NCBI GenBank assembly: GCA_037445555.1 | Contig: JBBIKG010000006.1 | Span: 62,001-126,000 of the forward strand | DNA length: 64,000 nt | Direction: 5' to 3' | Source: JAAYJT01 sp037445555 | GTDB taxonomy: Bacteria; Bacteroidota; Bacteroidia; Bacteroidales; JAAYJT01 | Shown: positions 52,765 through 62,099 of the stretch, piece after piece | Position numbering within the stretch: the stretch's first letter is position 1 | How the letters are laid out: each line of letters begins with the position of its first letter | Notes under the pieces: generated by a model | Told to the model about the DNA's origin: nothing | The model's input: only the letters and a program-made list of their open reading frames with translations | The model's database searches: none | Position numbers and translations under genes: made by a program

Positions 52765-53469
52765 TTATTGTTTTATGGCCTCGAAGACTTTTTCTTTTGC
52801 AATGGGACGGGTACAGAAGAACCAGTCATAGCATTTCATGTTAGCTTCCTTACCGTCTACCCTATCCTTTGCCACGCCACACGAACCGGCCGGAGGTACG
52901 ATGACATCATCACCCGGGCGCCAGTCGGCCGGAGTAGCAATTGCAAATTTATCAGCCGTTTGCAGTGCAATCAGTACACGCTTCAACTCGTCGAAGTTTC
53001 GACCAAGCGACAGCGGGTAATAAATAATTGTGCGAATCTTACCTACTGGATCAATGAAAAATACAGCCCTGACCGCTTTGGTGCTGCTTTCGCCCGGCTG
53101 AATCATACCATATTTCTTCGACACTTCCATCGTGATGTCTTCGATCAAAGGGAAAGTAACCTCGACGTTCTTCATTCCTTTGTATTCAATTTTTTCCTTG
53201 ATTGTTCGCAACCAGGCAATGTGACTATACAAGCCATCGACCGAAAGGCCTACAAGGTCACAGTTCAGTTCCTTAAATTCCTGCTCCATCGAGGCAAAAG
53301 TCATAAACTCCGAGGTACACACCGGAGTAAAGTCGGCAGGATGACTGAAAAGGATAACCCAGCGGCCTTTGTAATCGGATGGGAAATTGATTTTGCCCTG
53401 CGTGGTAACGGCTTCAAAATATGGGGCATTGTCGCCAATACGAGGCATGGGAATAATCTGCTGTTCCAT
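52765..53469 (-). CDS. Peroxiredoxin, Prx6 type
   Basis: A 234-residue thiol peroxidase that reduces peroxides. The peroxidatic cysteine is C51 in HPADFTPVCTSEF. The long C-terminal domain and the segment PLSLGRNFDELKRVL assign it to the Prx6 group. C213 and C219 (CYDWFFC) and C197 are additional; a CX5C pair at this place is the resolving pair in archaeal thioredoxin peroxidases of this group, so the enzyme probably works with 2-Cys chemistry rather than 1-Cys. A consensus-like promoter lies 41 nt upstream. Confidence 0.92.
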   Translation of the reverse strand: MEQQIIPMPRIGDNAPYFEAVTTQGKINFPSDYKGRWVILFSHPADFTPVCTSEFMTFASMEQEFKELNCDLVGLSVDGLYSHIAWLRTIKEKIEYKGMKNVEVTFPLIEDITMEVSKKYGMIQPGESSTKAVRAVFFIDPVGKIRTIIYYPLSLGRNFDELKRVLIALQTADKFAIATPADWRPGDDVIVPPAGSCGVAKDRVDGKEANMKCYDWFFCTRPIAKEKVFEAIKQ

Positions 53470-53509
53470 AATAATGACGTATTTGGTTAGTTAAAAAAAT
53501 GAAATATTA

Positions 53510-53539
53510 CAATGGTATATTTAACCTCATTTGACCCAA
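53510..53539 (-). promoter_or_regulatory. Predicted promoter of the peroxiredoxin gene
   Basis: On the minus strand TTG (53537-53539) is followed after 19 nt by TACCATTG (53510-53517), seven of eight positions of TAnnTTTG. The leader would be about 35 nt. No OxyR-type site was recognised. Confidence 0.5.
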
Positions 53540-53589
53540 CATGGTTTAATGTCGGCCAAAATATTTTTAGTGCTTCCGTCTTTAATGGG

Positions 53590-55989
53590 TCATAACTTCA
53601 GGCTAACCCTGCGGTGGGCCACGCGCCCTTGTTCATCAACTCCTTCCATGATGATGAGTAATTCGCGATCGGCCGGCGTAATCGGGAAAGTGATCTTTGC
53701 TTCTGCTTTTTCGTCAAATGAAACCTGAGGATTCCAGTAATACGTCTTGATATGCTTTGGGTCTTCAGTCGATATGGCCGGAATATTCAAAAAATGTGTC
53801 ATGAAATCAGTTGGAACAGAGTATCCATGTATGATAAAATCAAATTTTCGCTGGATCTGCTGAACACCCTTCTTGGTATATGCAAGTATGGCCCCGTTTG
53901 ACCCCATTACCCCAAAAGAAGCTGTGTTGGCGCCCTTAATCACTTCTACCCTATCCACTTCATACATATTAATGGTCAGAAAACTGTTTTTTCCGACTAT
54001 TGCGTCATCCACCAGAAATAGAGGTTCATTACTCAGGTTAATGCTCGTTGGGCCGCGCATCATGATTCTGTCGCCTTCTATAATCAGGCCGGGAACACGG
54101 GCTCTGAGAAGATCTATCATATACTGAAACCTATCGCCCATTTCAGACATCCGTATTACCACATCGGCCCTGCCCCACCTCCCGGCTGGCTCTTCGATTT
54201 TTTGAATAGGCGCGGGTGTGATAAAAATATTGGGTTCTTTCCTCTTCACCCAATCCTTTGCGACAGCTTCGGTTCTGACAGGCAAGAAATATAGTCCTGG
54301 CTTTGGCGCGGGTAGTAAGGGAAAGTCATTATCGAGCTGAACCTGTAACTGTCTGCCTCGGTCATCAGATTGTATAGTAACTTCCGCCTTGGCCATGCCA
54401 TTAAAATCCAGGCCGGTCAACCTGAATTTTCCGTCAGCCCGAGTCTTTGCAATTTTCTTAACGGGGCTTTCACCTGCGGTAATGGAGGTTTCGAGCATAA
54501 CATCGCCCACTGGCATTTTGCTGCCACCCGGGGTTACGGATCCAATAAGCGACAATCCGGATTCCTGTGAATATGCTCTGAAGGGACTCTTCTGAAGCAG
54601 AATGTCCTGCAAATAAAATCGCGGATAGGTTGAAGCAATCATCACCATATCGAGAACAGGGGCGTTTTGTTCTGTAAGCAACGTGGCAACTCCACCAATA
54701 TTGAGGTTGATGTCAGATGTCAGGAGCAGTGTCGACACTATATTGTCCCTGACCAGTTGCCTAAAATCAGGCACTGAAGTCACCGATATGGAAAAAGGTC
54801 CGTCGAAGGAGGTTGCCTTATTGTTTCGGACGGAGAGATTTACAAAGCCGCCGTTCTCATCCTGTCCAAATCCAGCCTGGGTTGAAAGCACTGCGGGTAT
54901 GGCTGCGACATAAATAAGTCGTTCAGCCACAAGTAGGCCTTCGCTATTCACAAGACTTATCATGTTCACGCCAGGAGCACAGGATGCAATCGGGATGGAA
55001 AATTCACCTGAGCCGTCAGTCAGCTTGATCTCATTAAGGTAATTCAATTTTCCTCGGGTATGGGCCAGTAAAAACAAGGTTGACTGATTTGGGATAGCGG
55101 CATCCCTGATGTTGGAAGCCAGGCGAACCGAAATCTCATTACTCAAATTCATGACCTGCATCACATATCCTTCGGGGAAAATGCGAGGGAGGCTAAATTT
55201 GGCAGGGACAAAACCGTCCGAAATCAATTCAAGGTTGTAAGTAACGTTAGTTTTTGGGACCAGCTGAAAAGAAGCAAACCCGTGCTGATCGATGGTAATC
55301 GTCCTTAGCTGCTGCCCTGAATTATCTGTCAGCCTGACCGTAGCCGATACAGGTTGTCCACCCGGTCGGCTTGTACGTAAAACAATTTTATTCTCAATTT
55401 CGGCCACCAGTCTACCACCCTCTGGATGTATCGTGAGTAAAACATCAGGCGGTAAATCAGCGAATGACTTATTATTACGCTGATTGTTCTTGGCAACAGA
55501 CTTCTTGATAAATGTTGGCTCCTGCGGGTTATAGATCGTCAGTTCGGTACTGAAAATAAGGGTAGGGCTGGTGGCCAGCATCCATGGTGTGTAAGCTCTG
55601 AGAAAATAAGTGTCGGCAGGTATAGAGTCCGGGATTGAAATATCTCCATGAGCCATTCCATCGATGCTCTTCAGAATTTGATAACTAACTTTCTTTCCAT
55701 CTGTATTGGTGAGTTCAACCATAAGATTGGTTTCACCCTTCAGAGGGGTGGTCTTCAGGGCATCGACAAGATAGGCCTTGTACCAGATCTTTTCGCCGGC
55801 AAAGTAGGATCTTTTATCTGTTTGTACATACACTTTATGTTGCACCCATTTATCTTCAAGATTGGTAAAAATCTTCCTGATATCCGTGTCCGACTTAAAG
55901 ATTGCCTGGCTGATAGCAGGGGAATGCGACACCATTGCGATCAGGCAACCGGCCAGCAAAGGCAGTTGTCGTAAAATTCTTAACCTCAT
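53590..55989 (-). CDS. MG2-like protein with TonB plug domain, no barrel
   Basis: A 799-residue exported protein. After the signal peptide an alpha-2-macroglobulin-like MG2 domain (about 50-155; VYVQTDKRSYFAGEKIWYKAY) is clear. Further beta-sandwich domains follow, one resembling a carboxypeptidase-regulatory domain (around 480-560). A TonB-receptor plug-like domain comes near 595-705 (RARVPGLIIEGDRIMMRG, DRVEVIKGANTASFGVMGSNGAI). A last sandwich of about 90 residues ends the chain; there is no 22-strand barrel. Such barrel-less plug proteins are widespread in Bacteroidota; their function is unknown to me. It is transcribed alone from its own promoter. Confidence 0.85.
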   Translation of the reverse strand: MRLRILRQLPLLAGCLIAMVSHSPAISQAIFKSDTDIRKIFTNLEDKWVQHKVYVQTDKRSYFAGEKIWYKAYLVDALKTTPLKGETNLMVELTNTDGKKVSYQILKSIDGMAHGDISIPDSIPADTYFLRAYTPWMLATSPTLIFSTELTIYNPQEPTFIKKSVAKNNQRNNKSFADLPPDVLLTIHPEGGRLVAEIENKIVLRTSRPGGQPVSATVRLTDNSGQQLRTITIDQHGFASFQLVPKTNVTYNLELISDGFVPAKFSLPRIFPEGYVMQVMNLSNEISVRLASNIRDAAIPNQSTLFLLAHTRGKLNYLNEIKLTDGSGEFSIPIASCAPGVNMISLVNSEGLLVAERLIYVAAIPAVLSTQAGFGQDENGGFVNLSVRNNKATSFDGPFSISVTSVPDFRQLVRDNIVSTLLLTSDINLNIGGVATLLTEQNAPVLDMVMIASTYPRFYLQDILLQKSPFRAYSQESGLSLIGSVTPGGSKMPVGDVMLETSITAGESPVKKIAKTRADGKFRLTGLDFNGMAKAEVTIQSDDRGRQLQVQLDNDFPLLPAPKPGLYFLPVRTEAVAKDWVKRKEPNIFITPAPIQKIEEPAGRWGRADVVIRMSEMGDRFQYMIDLLRARVPGLIIEGDRIMMRGPTSINLSNEPLFLVDDAIVGKNSFLTINMYEVDRVEVIKGANTASFGVMGSNGAILAYTKKGVQQIQRKFDFIIHGYSVPTDFMTHFLNIPAISTEDPKHIKTYYWNPQVSFDEKAEAKITFPITPADRELLIIMEGVDEQGRVAHRRVSLKL

Positions 55990-56021
55990 AGCATTTGATT
56001 TTGAGAAGTATTTTATTTTAG

Positions 56022-56054
56022 CAAAGTTAACGATTATGCCGGTAGGGCAGGCAA
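56022..56054 (-). promoter_or_regulatory. Predicted promoter of the MG2/plug gene
   Basis: The minus strand has TAACTTTG (56022-56029), a full -7 box match, with a TTG (56052-56054) 22 nt upstream, slightly longer than the usual 19. The leader would be about 28 nt. Confidence 0.45.
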
Positions 56055-56271
56055 ATAATAAATGCGTGATAAAGGCTCATAAAATTAACCTTCAGCTTGC
56101 TAATTTGCATAAATTTGCAATACGCTGCCTGGCTTTGGTTTTCTACTCACAAACAGGCAAATAAAGCGATTTGTTCATTGTTGTCAGGATAACCGAAAGG
56201 GTCGTTTCACTGGAAACCTTTTTGATAAAAGTCAACTTGGAATTGAATTAAAATTTAAAAATCGAAACATT

Positions 56272-56775
56272 ATGATGAAAAAGTCTTTTTTATTGATCGT
56301 TTTTATTCTAGCCGGTAAGCTCCTGATAGCCGCAGACCCTTTGTCAAAAGGCGAAAACCAGCTCAACATCGGTGTCGGATTGTCGAGTTGGGGCATACCC
56401 GTTTATATAGGATTCGATCATGGCATGTTAAGGAATCTGACTTTAGGAGGCGAGATTTCATTCAGATCGTACAACGAAAAAATCTCAAGTGCCCGCTATC
56501 GTCACAGTGTGGTAGGCATTGCAGGTAATGGGAACTATCATCTTGATGACCTTCTTAATCTTCCTGATGAGTGGAATGTGTATGCTGGCCTTAATCTGGG
56601 GTTCTATATCTATAATTCTCCAACCAACTATGTTGGTCCTCAAAACTCTGGATTAGGCTTTGGCGCCCAGGCGGGTGCCCGGTACTATTTTAGCAGAAGA
56701 ATTGGGGCAAATTTGGAATTTGGCGGGGGAAATGCTTTTGGCGGGGGAAAGCTCGGAATTACCGTAAAACTATAA
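56272..56775 (+). CDS. Small outer-membrane beta-barrel-like protein
   Basis: A 167-residue exported protein with signal peptide (MMKKSFLLIVFILAGKLLIA). Alternating glycine/aromatic strands follow, including NQLNIGVGLSSWGIPVYIGF, GNGNYHLDDL, WNVYAGLNLGFYIY and FGAQAGARYYFSRRIGANLEFGG. This is the pattern of small 8-strand outer-membrane barrels (OmpX/OmpA-like size). No specific family is recognised. It stands alone and is followed by 800 nt without a gene. Confidence 0.7.
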   Translation: MMKKSFLLIVFILAGKLLIAADPLSKGENQLNIGVGLSSWGIPVYIGFDHGMLRNLTLGGEISFRSYNEKISSARYRHSVVGIAGNGNYHLDDLLNLPDEWNVYAGLNLGFYIYNSPTNYVGPQNSGLGFGAQAGARYYFSRRIGANLEFGGGNAFGGGKLGITVKL

Positions 56776-57581
56776 TGCCCTCCGGAAGAATGGATTTACC
56801 CGCTGTGACACTCCATATAGCCCGCGCAGCATCCTGAAACTCTTTTACTGTAAAAACTTTGGCATACATCATACCATTTGCAGCCCTGGTCAGCGGATGC
56901 ACCTTTTGATAAAAATGTACTTGCCGAAAATTAGTTGTACCTGCCTGAGCTGATTAACCCATATTTCCGATATGAGTTCACTGAACTTTCCGTCATATTC
57001 GGGACTCGGAAAGGAGGCGCTTACCCGACACAGCATTCGTTGGGATATGCACAGCACTGTCTCCGGTCTGTATCGGACGTATTTCAGACTTCAGGGAAAC
57101 AGATACCAGGCTGATTTATGACCGGAATCCATTACAGATAGTTTGTGAGACGGTTTTTTATTTACCGGGTATCCTCTTATTTACTTCAGCGCCCACCAAA
57201 ATCATCACTCCGAAATCGAACCGCCGACCAAGACCACAGTCAGGCTTGGCAAAGGTATAGAGGTGATTGACCTAATTAAAATTGCCTAAAAGCCCCTCGA
57301 TCTGACATAGATATTTATTAATCAGAAATAAACTTGTGTGGGTAGCGATGACAGCCTGGGTGCCAAGACTCACGAGAAATACCTGCTTGGCATACATGAC
57401 AGGTTCTACTAATTTTTGATGCAGCCTTAATCAGCCGGGCAGAATCTGCTAAACGAATCAAAAAAGGTCAGAGGCTTAACCTTCTGACCTTTAATGAAAT
57501 GAAAAATTCAATCTAATCTGTATTCACAGGCATCATTGTATCAGGCAGGCGAGAAGCCCTACTGATCACATTTATTGGACA
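56776..57581. other. 806-nt stretch without a recognisable gene
   Basis: No frame longer than about 45 codons carries recognisable motifs. Short openings on the plus strand (for example from the ATG at 56972, MSSLNFPSYSGLGKEALTRH) end quickly and continue in other frames, which would fit a decayed gene, but I could not identify a family. The last 120 nt contain the terminator of the efflux operon. No RNA gene or repeat was recognised. Confidence 0.5.
57463..57492 (-). terminator. Terminator of the RND efflux operon
   Basis: AAAGGTCAGA (57463-57472) pairs with TCTGACCTTT (57483-57492), with a further GG/CC pair next to a single bulge. On the minus strand the stem is followed by a run of six T. 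It lies 90 nt after the last operon gene. Confidence 0.75.
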
Positions 57582-57875
57582 TTAAACAGCCTGTATTATT
57601 TCCCAAACAAATGCCCTCACACCCACCTCGTGGTTTATGGCATCAAGTTTTTTGACCTTATTGAGCAGGGGTTGAACCTTTTCTTCCTCAAGTACAGCCA
57701 TGGCAGCCGAATTCATTTCGGGCCATGTGTGGGTGCCCATACGTGGTTCACCATCCACGGATCCCCGGCCTCTTACATCGCTCCACCAGGTGTATCCCCT
57801 GATGCCAAGCTGGTCGAAAATATACTCCACCCTTTCGGTGTGTGATTGGTTAAATACGATAAATACTGCTTTCAT
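57582..57875 (-). CDS. PII-like small protein at the end of the RND operon
   Basis: A 97-residue protein with the beta-alpha-beta layout of the PII superfamily. It starts MKAVFIVFNQSHTERVEYIF, has a shortened T-loop-like segment (RGRGSVDGEPRMGTHTWPE) and a second half with EEEKVQPLLNKVKKL and the closing strand GVRAFVWEI. It lacks the uridylylated tyrosine context of GlnB. Related small PII-like proteins (DUF3240 or 'PII-NG' type) are known next to metal or drug RND pumps, so it may sense a small ligand and tune the pump. It follows the permease gene by 10 nt. The specific subfamily is my judgement. Confidence 0.72.
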   Translation of the reverse strand: MKAVFIVFNQSHTERVEYIFDQLGIRGYTWWSDVRGRGSVDGEPRMGTHTWPEMNSAAMAVLEEEKVQPLLNKVKKLDAINHEVGVRAFVWEIIQAV

Positions 57876-57885
57876 AATTATTAAA

Positions 57886-60800
57886 TCAATCGAGGTTGTG
57901 GAATTTTTTTCGCAACTTTCTCACCTTGTCACGTTCGCCTGTGCGAGCCAGCAAACCGTACATTACCGGGATGAGTACCATAGTGACCACGGTCGAGAAC
58001 AACAGCCCTCCAATGACAGTGATACCCATGGGGCTCCAGAGCTCCGATCCTTCTCCCTTGCTGAGAGCCAGCGGTAACATACCCAAAATCGTGGTGAAGG
58101 CAGTCATCAACACCGGCCTCAGACGCGAGCGCCCAGCAGTGACTATGGCATCATACAAACGCATATCGCGATCACGCATCAGATTGGTAAAGTCCACCAA
58201 CACGATACCATTCTTAACTACGATACCAATTAGTAATACCGCACCCAAAGCCGCAATCACGCTCAAAGTGGTTCCGGTAATGAGTAGCGCAAGTATGACA
58301 CCTGTAAATGCAAACGGGATAGAAAACATGATTACGAATGGCATGGTGAACGATTCGAACTGTGAGGCCATCACTATAAACACGAGTATCAGGCTGATGA
58401 GCATTAAAAGTGCAAGGTCCATAAATGAATCCTGCTGGTCCTTGTAGGCCCCTCCTACCTGCAACATCACATCCTGTGGAAGTTCCACATTGGAAATCTC
58501 GGTGTTGATCTTAGTGGCCAGGTCTCCAAGAGATATTTGGCTGGGAGTCACCGAAACTGTAACTACACGCTCCTTGCGTTTGTGCTGGATGGAGGGAGGT
58601 CCCCAATATTCTTTAACGTCTCCTATCTCCTTAAGCTTTATTTTTTTACCTGTCGGTCCTACAATAGTCAATCCTTCCAGATCGCTGATAGAGCTGCGAA
58701 ACTCCTCTGCCAATCGGATTCGGATATCGTATTCATCGCCTTCTTCACGAAATTTGGAAGCCAGCATTCCACTGATCCGATTGCGGATCATAGACGAGGT
58801 AGTAGCAGTATTTAATCCGTGCTGGGCCATTTTCTGCTTATCAAGAATTACCTGAAGCTCAGGCTTGTCGGCTTTGCGGCTAATGGCGATATCGGCTGCA
58901 CCTTCGATACGAGTAAACCGGCTTCGAAGATCTTCGGCAATGGCATTGGTGATATTGAAATCGTACCCGTAAATCTCTACATCCACAGTATTGCCTGTGG
59001 TAGCGCCCATTCCCATTCCGCCTGTATTTACCGAGTAGGTAACTACCTCCGGAAAGGTAGCTATTTGCGCCCGGAGGTCGTCAGCAATTTCCCACACCGT
59101 TCGGGTTCTATTGTCCGGAAGTGACAACCTCATCATGAGATTCAGGACATTGCTACCGGCGGTCTGGAAAAGCGAAAACATGCTTCCTTCATCATCGGCA
59201 CCCGATGAAGCAGCCATGACTTCTACCTCAGGGTAACGCTCGCGAATAATGCTTTCAAGCTTACGTGCAATTTTTGAGGTTTCTTCCACCCGGGTTCCCG
59301 ATTGTAATTCGATGCTTGCCATCACGCGCGACTCATCTGACTGCGGCATAAAATCGGTCGAAATATACTTTGATAGCATCAGCGATAGGATGAAGATAGC
59401 GAGGGAAACAAGCAATACAACCGTCTTATGTCGTAATGCCCATTTAAGCGTGATTACATAAAAATCATCCACCCAGTCGAGCATCTTACCGATAGTTCCA
59501 TCGTAAGAAAACCACCCCTGATCGGACTTAACGGGATGCAGCTTAAGTAATTTTGACGACAACATCGGGGTCAGCGTCAAAGCAGCTAAAGTGGAGGTAG
59601 TCACCGTAATAGAAACAATCCAGCCTAATTGTTTAAAAAGGACTCCTGTCATACCTCCAACAAGGGTAAGCGGCATAAACACCGCCACCACCACAAGCGT
59701 GGTGATGATGACCGAAAGCCATACTTCGTTCGTGGCGTAAATTGCTGACTCGCGTGGGCTGCCGCCTCTTTCGATATGACGGTTGATGTTTTCGAGTACG
59801 ACGATGGCATCATCCACCACCATACCAATTGCTATCGAGAGCGAGGTTAAAGAAATGACATTTATTGAGTTTCCTGTGATAAACAAATACACGAATGCAA
59901 CGATAAGTGAGATAGGAATGGTCAGCACAATGATGAACGTTGCACGCCAGCGCCCAATAAAGAAAAGTACTACCAGCACAACGAATAACAGGGCGTATAA
60001 GAGCGTTTCGCTGAGGTTCTTGATAGATCCCTTGATGAATTCCGATGTGTCCATTATAAGGTCTATCTTGATGTCAGGAGGTAAGGTAGTCTTAAGTTCC
60101 TCAAGCATTGCTCTAACTTCACGGGCTACTTTTACCGTGTTGGCACCAGACTGTTTCATGACAAAGAACCTTAAACCGGTCTGTCCCATGATTTTTTCAT
60201 CAAGAGTGCGATCTTTCAGTGTGTCCTTCACCAGAGCAACATCACGCAGAAAGATTGGTTTTCCGTTCTGGTTTCCAACGATGAGATCATTAAGTTGAGC
60301 GCTTTCAGAAAATTCTCCCTGCACACGAAGTTGATAATCCATCATACCCATCTTGATATGGCCTGAAGGCATATTCAGGTTTTCGGCAGCAACCATATTG
60401 CCTATCTGCTCGAGGGTGAGATTGTATGCATCGAGCCTCCGCGGGTCAAGATCAATGTAAACAACGCGTTTTGGGGCTCCCATCATAGAAGCTGATCCGA
60501 CACCGTCAATACGGTTGATGGGGTTGATGATCTTTTCATCCAGGATTTTTCCAAGGCTGAGGTAACTCTCTTTTGCAGTGACTGCAAAAAAGACGATGGG
60601 CATTGTGTTAGTATTGAACTTAAAAATAGACGGGCGGTCGATACCTGAAGGTAGGTTTCGGTAAATGCGGTCTATCACATCTCGAATATCATTGGTGGCT
60701 TCGTCAAGGTTGGCGTTCCAGGCAAATTGCAGGGTGATGACAGAAAGGTTGTCGCTCGTCACCGAGGTCACCTCTTTCACCTTGTCGATGGTATTCAAGG

Positions 60801-61008
60801 AGTTCTCGAGGGTGCGGGTAACATTCACCTCAATATCTGCAGCATTGGCCCCCGGATAACTGGTCATGACAGAGATAAATGGTGGGTTCAGTTCGGGGTA
60901 CAAATCGATCGGGATTCGCGTAAGTGCGTATATTCCCATCACCACAATGGCCGTAAACACCATAAAAGTGGTAATAGGTTTGTTGACTGAACTTTTATAA
61001 ATGCTCAT
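57886..61008 (-). CDS. RND efflux pump permease, AcrB/HAE1 type
   Basis: A 1040-residue inner-membrane proton antiporter. Two large periplasmic loops and twelve helices fit. The proton-relay pair is seen in SIAIGMVVDDAIVVLENI in helix 4. The opening KPITTFMVFTAIVVMG and the helix-rich second half with FVIMFSIPFAFTGVILALLITG are typical of HAE1 pumps that export drugs and other hydrophobic compounds rather than metals (CzcA). It is 32 nt after the adaptor and 10 nt before the PII-like gene. Confidence 0.94.
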   Translation of the reverse strand: MSIYKSSVNKPITTFMVFTAIVVMGIYALTRIPIDLYPELNPPFISVMTSYPGANAADIEVNVTRTLENSLNTIDKVKEVTSVTSDNLSVITLQFAWNANLDEATNDIRDVIDRIYRNLPSGIDRPSIFKFNTNTMPIVFFAVTAKESYLSLGKILDEKIINPINRIDGVGSASMMGAPKRVVYIDLDPRRLDAYNLTLEQIGNMVAAENLNMPSGHIKMGMMDYQLRVQGEFSESAQLNDLIVGNQNGKPIFLRDVALVKDTLKDRTLDEKIMGQTGLRFFVMKQSGANTVKVAREVRAMLEELKTTLPPDIKIDLIMDTSEFIKGSIKNLSETLLYALLFVVLVVLFFIGRWRATFIIVLTIPISLIVAFVYLFITGNSINVISLTSLSIAIGMVVDDAIVVLENINRHIERGGSPRESAIYATNEVWLSVIITTLVVVAVFMPLTLVGGMTGVLFKQLGWIVSITVTTSTLAALTLTPMLSSKLLKLHPVKSDQGWFSYDGTIGKMLDWVDDFYVITLKWALRHKTVVLLVSLAIFILSLMLSKYISTDFMPQSDESRVMASIELQSGTRVEETSKIARKLESIIRERYPEVEVMAASSGADDEGSMFSLFQTAGSNVLNLMMRLSLPDNRTRTVWEIADDLRAQIATFPEVVTYSVNTGGMGMGATTGNTVDVEIYGYDFNITNAIAEDLRSRFTRIEGAADIAISRKADKPELQVILDKQKMAQHGLNTATTSSMIRNRISGMLASKFREEGDEYDIRIRLAEEFRSSISDLEGLTIVGPTGKKIKLKEIGDVKEYWGPPSIQHKRKERVVTVSVTPSQISLGDLATKINTEISNVELPQDVMLQVGGAYKDQQDSFMDLALLMLISLILVFIVMASQFESFTMPFVIMFSIPFAFTGVILALLITGTTLSVIAALGAVLLIGIVVKNGIVLVDFTNLMRDRDMRLYDAIVTAGRSRLRPVLMTAFTTILGMLPLALSKGEGSELWSPMGITVIGGLLFSTVVTMVLIPVMYGLLARTGERDKVRKLRKKFHNLD

Positions 61009-61040
61009 ACAATATTCTTTTAAAGATTGCTACACAATCA

Positions 61041-62087
61041 TTAGTCATTTACCACGGTAATTGCAACGCCATCCAGCAGCCTAGCCTGCCCGCTAACGAT
61101 AATTTGATCGCCCGGTTTGAGCCTGTCCGAAATCACCTCAAGCTGATCATCGTAGCGCTTGCCCACCTGAACCCCTATACGATGGGCAACGCCATCTTCT
61201 TCGATAAAGAGGTAGCGTTCGTTTGAACCCTGCATTTTGAGTACGGCAATGGCTGGCACCACAAGAGCTTCAACCTGATCGAGCTCAAGGTTAGCCCGAC
61301 AAAACATTCCCGGCCTGAGCAATCCTTCGCGGTTGTCGATTACAATTTCAGCGTTGAATGTGCGGCTTCCGGGATCAACCGTTGGGTGAATGTTGAAAAT
61401 CCTACCTTTAAAGATTTTGCCCGGATAGGTATCAGCGGTAATGTTGGCCTCCATTCCCTGCTTTATCTGCGGAAAAAATTTTTCTGAAATGGCCACCAGT
61501 GTTTTAAGCTTATTAATCTGTAACAGCGAAACAATTGCTGCTTTTCCGATAGCTGCTACCGGAGCACCTGAATACATTTCGCCTGCTTCAAAGTACTTGC
61601 CCGAAATGACACCGCTGAAGGGCGCTACCAATTGTATGTTCCTGCGAAGAAACTCAACATTCGCGCGGCTTATTTCGTATTGTGCCTTAAGCTGGTCATA
61701 CTGTTGCTGGGCAATGCTACCGACCTTTCGCAATGTGTCGAGGCGCTTGTAGTCAGTTTCGAGCGTACGCAACTGTACCTCAGCCTGATGCAGCTGGGTT
61801 CTGTCCATCTGTACAAGCACAGTACCAGCTGCAACCCTGCTGCCTATTTCAACATTGACTCCTTCGATGCGGCCAGGCGAAGCCGGAGCCAGATGAATCT
61901 CTTCAAACGCCAGCAGCGTTGCGGTATAATCAACCGACCGAGCAATTTTCTTTTGTTCCAGGATCATGGTTTTAACGCGTTCCTGCAAAACCTTTGGCGC
62001 ATTGTCTGAAGCGGCTTTATCGGTGCTGGTTGAAGTGCACGAGGCAAGGAAAGCGACAAAAATTGATAAAAATATTAGACGTTTCAT
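61041..62087 (-). CDS. RND efflux periplasmic adaptor lipoprotein
   Basis: A 348-residue membrane fusion protein of the AcrA/HlyD type. The signal ends in the lipobox LASC (C17). A biotinyl-lipoyl-like domain (VNVEIGSRVAAGTVLVQMD), a helical hairpin (about 95-140), and beta-barrel segments (FSGVISGKYFEAGEMYSG) follow in order. It bridges the permease and TolC. The gap to tolC is 12 nt and to the permease 32 nt. Confidence 0.94.
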   Translation of the reverse strand: MKRLIFLSIFVAFLASCTSTSTDKAASDNAPKVLQERVKTMILEQKKIARSVDYTATLLAFEEIHLAPASPGRIEGVNVEIGSRVAAGTVLVQMDRTQLHQAEVQLRTLETDYKRLDTLRKVGSIAQQQYDQLKAQYEISRANVEFLRRNIQLVAPFSGVISGKYFEAGEMYSGAPVAAIGKAAIVSLLQINKLKTLVAISEKFFPQIKQGMEANITADTYPGKIFKGRIFNIHPTVDPGSRTFNAEIVIDNREGLLRPGMFCRANLELDQVEALVVPAIAVLKMQGSNERYLFIEEDGVAHRIGVQVGKRYDDQLEVISDRLKPGDQIIVSGQARLLDGVAITVVND

Positions 62088-62099
62088 TATGGTTGGGTT

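Noticed and set aside
52768..53490. 240-residue open frame on the plus strand opposite the peroxiredoxin
   Set aside because: Full antisense overlap with a well-identified gene, and the predicted protein has no domain pattern.
56776..56950. Minus-strand reading resembling the end of a zinc-type alcohol dehydrogenase (KVFTVKEFQDAARAIW)
   Set aside because: Only about 40 residues with weak similarity and no upstream Rossmann domain; not enough to call a relic.
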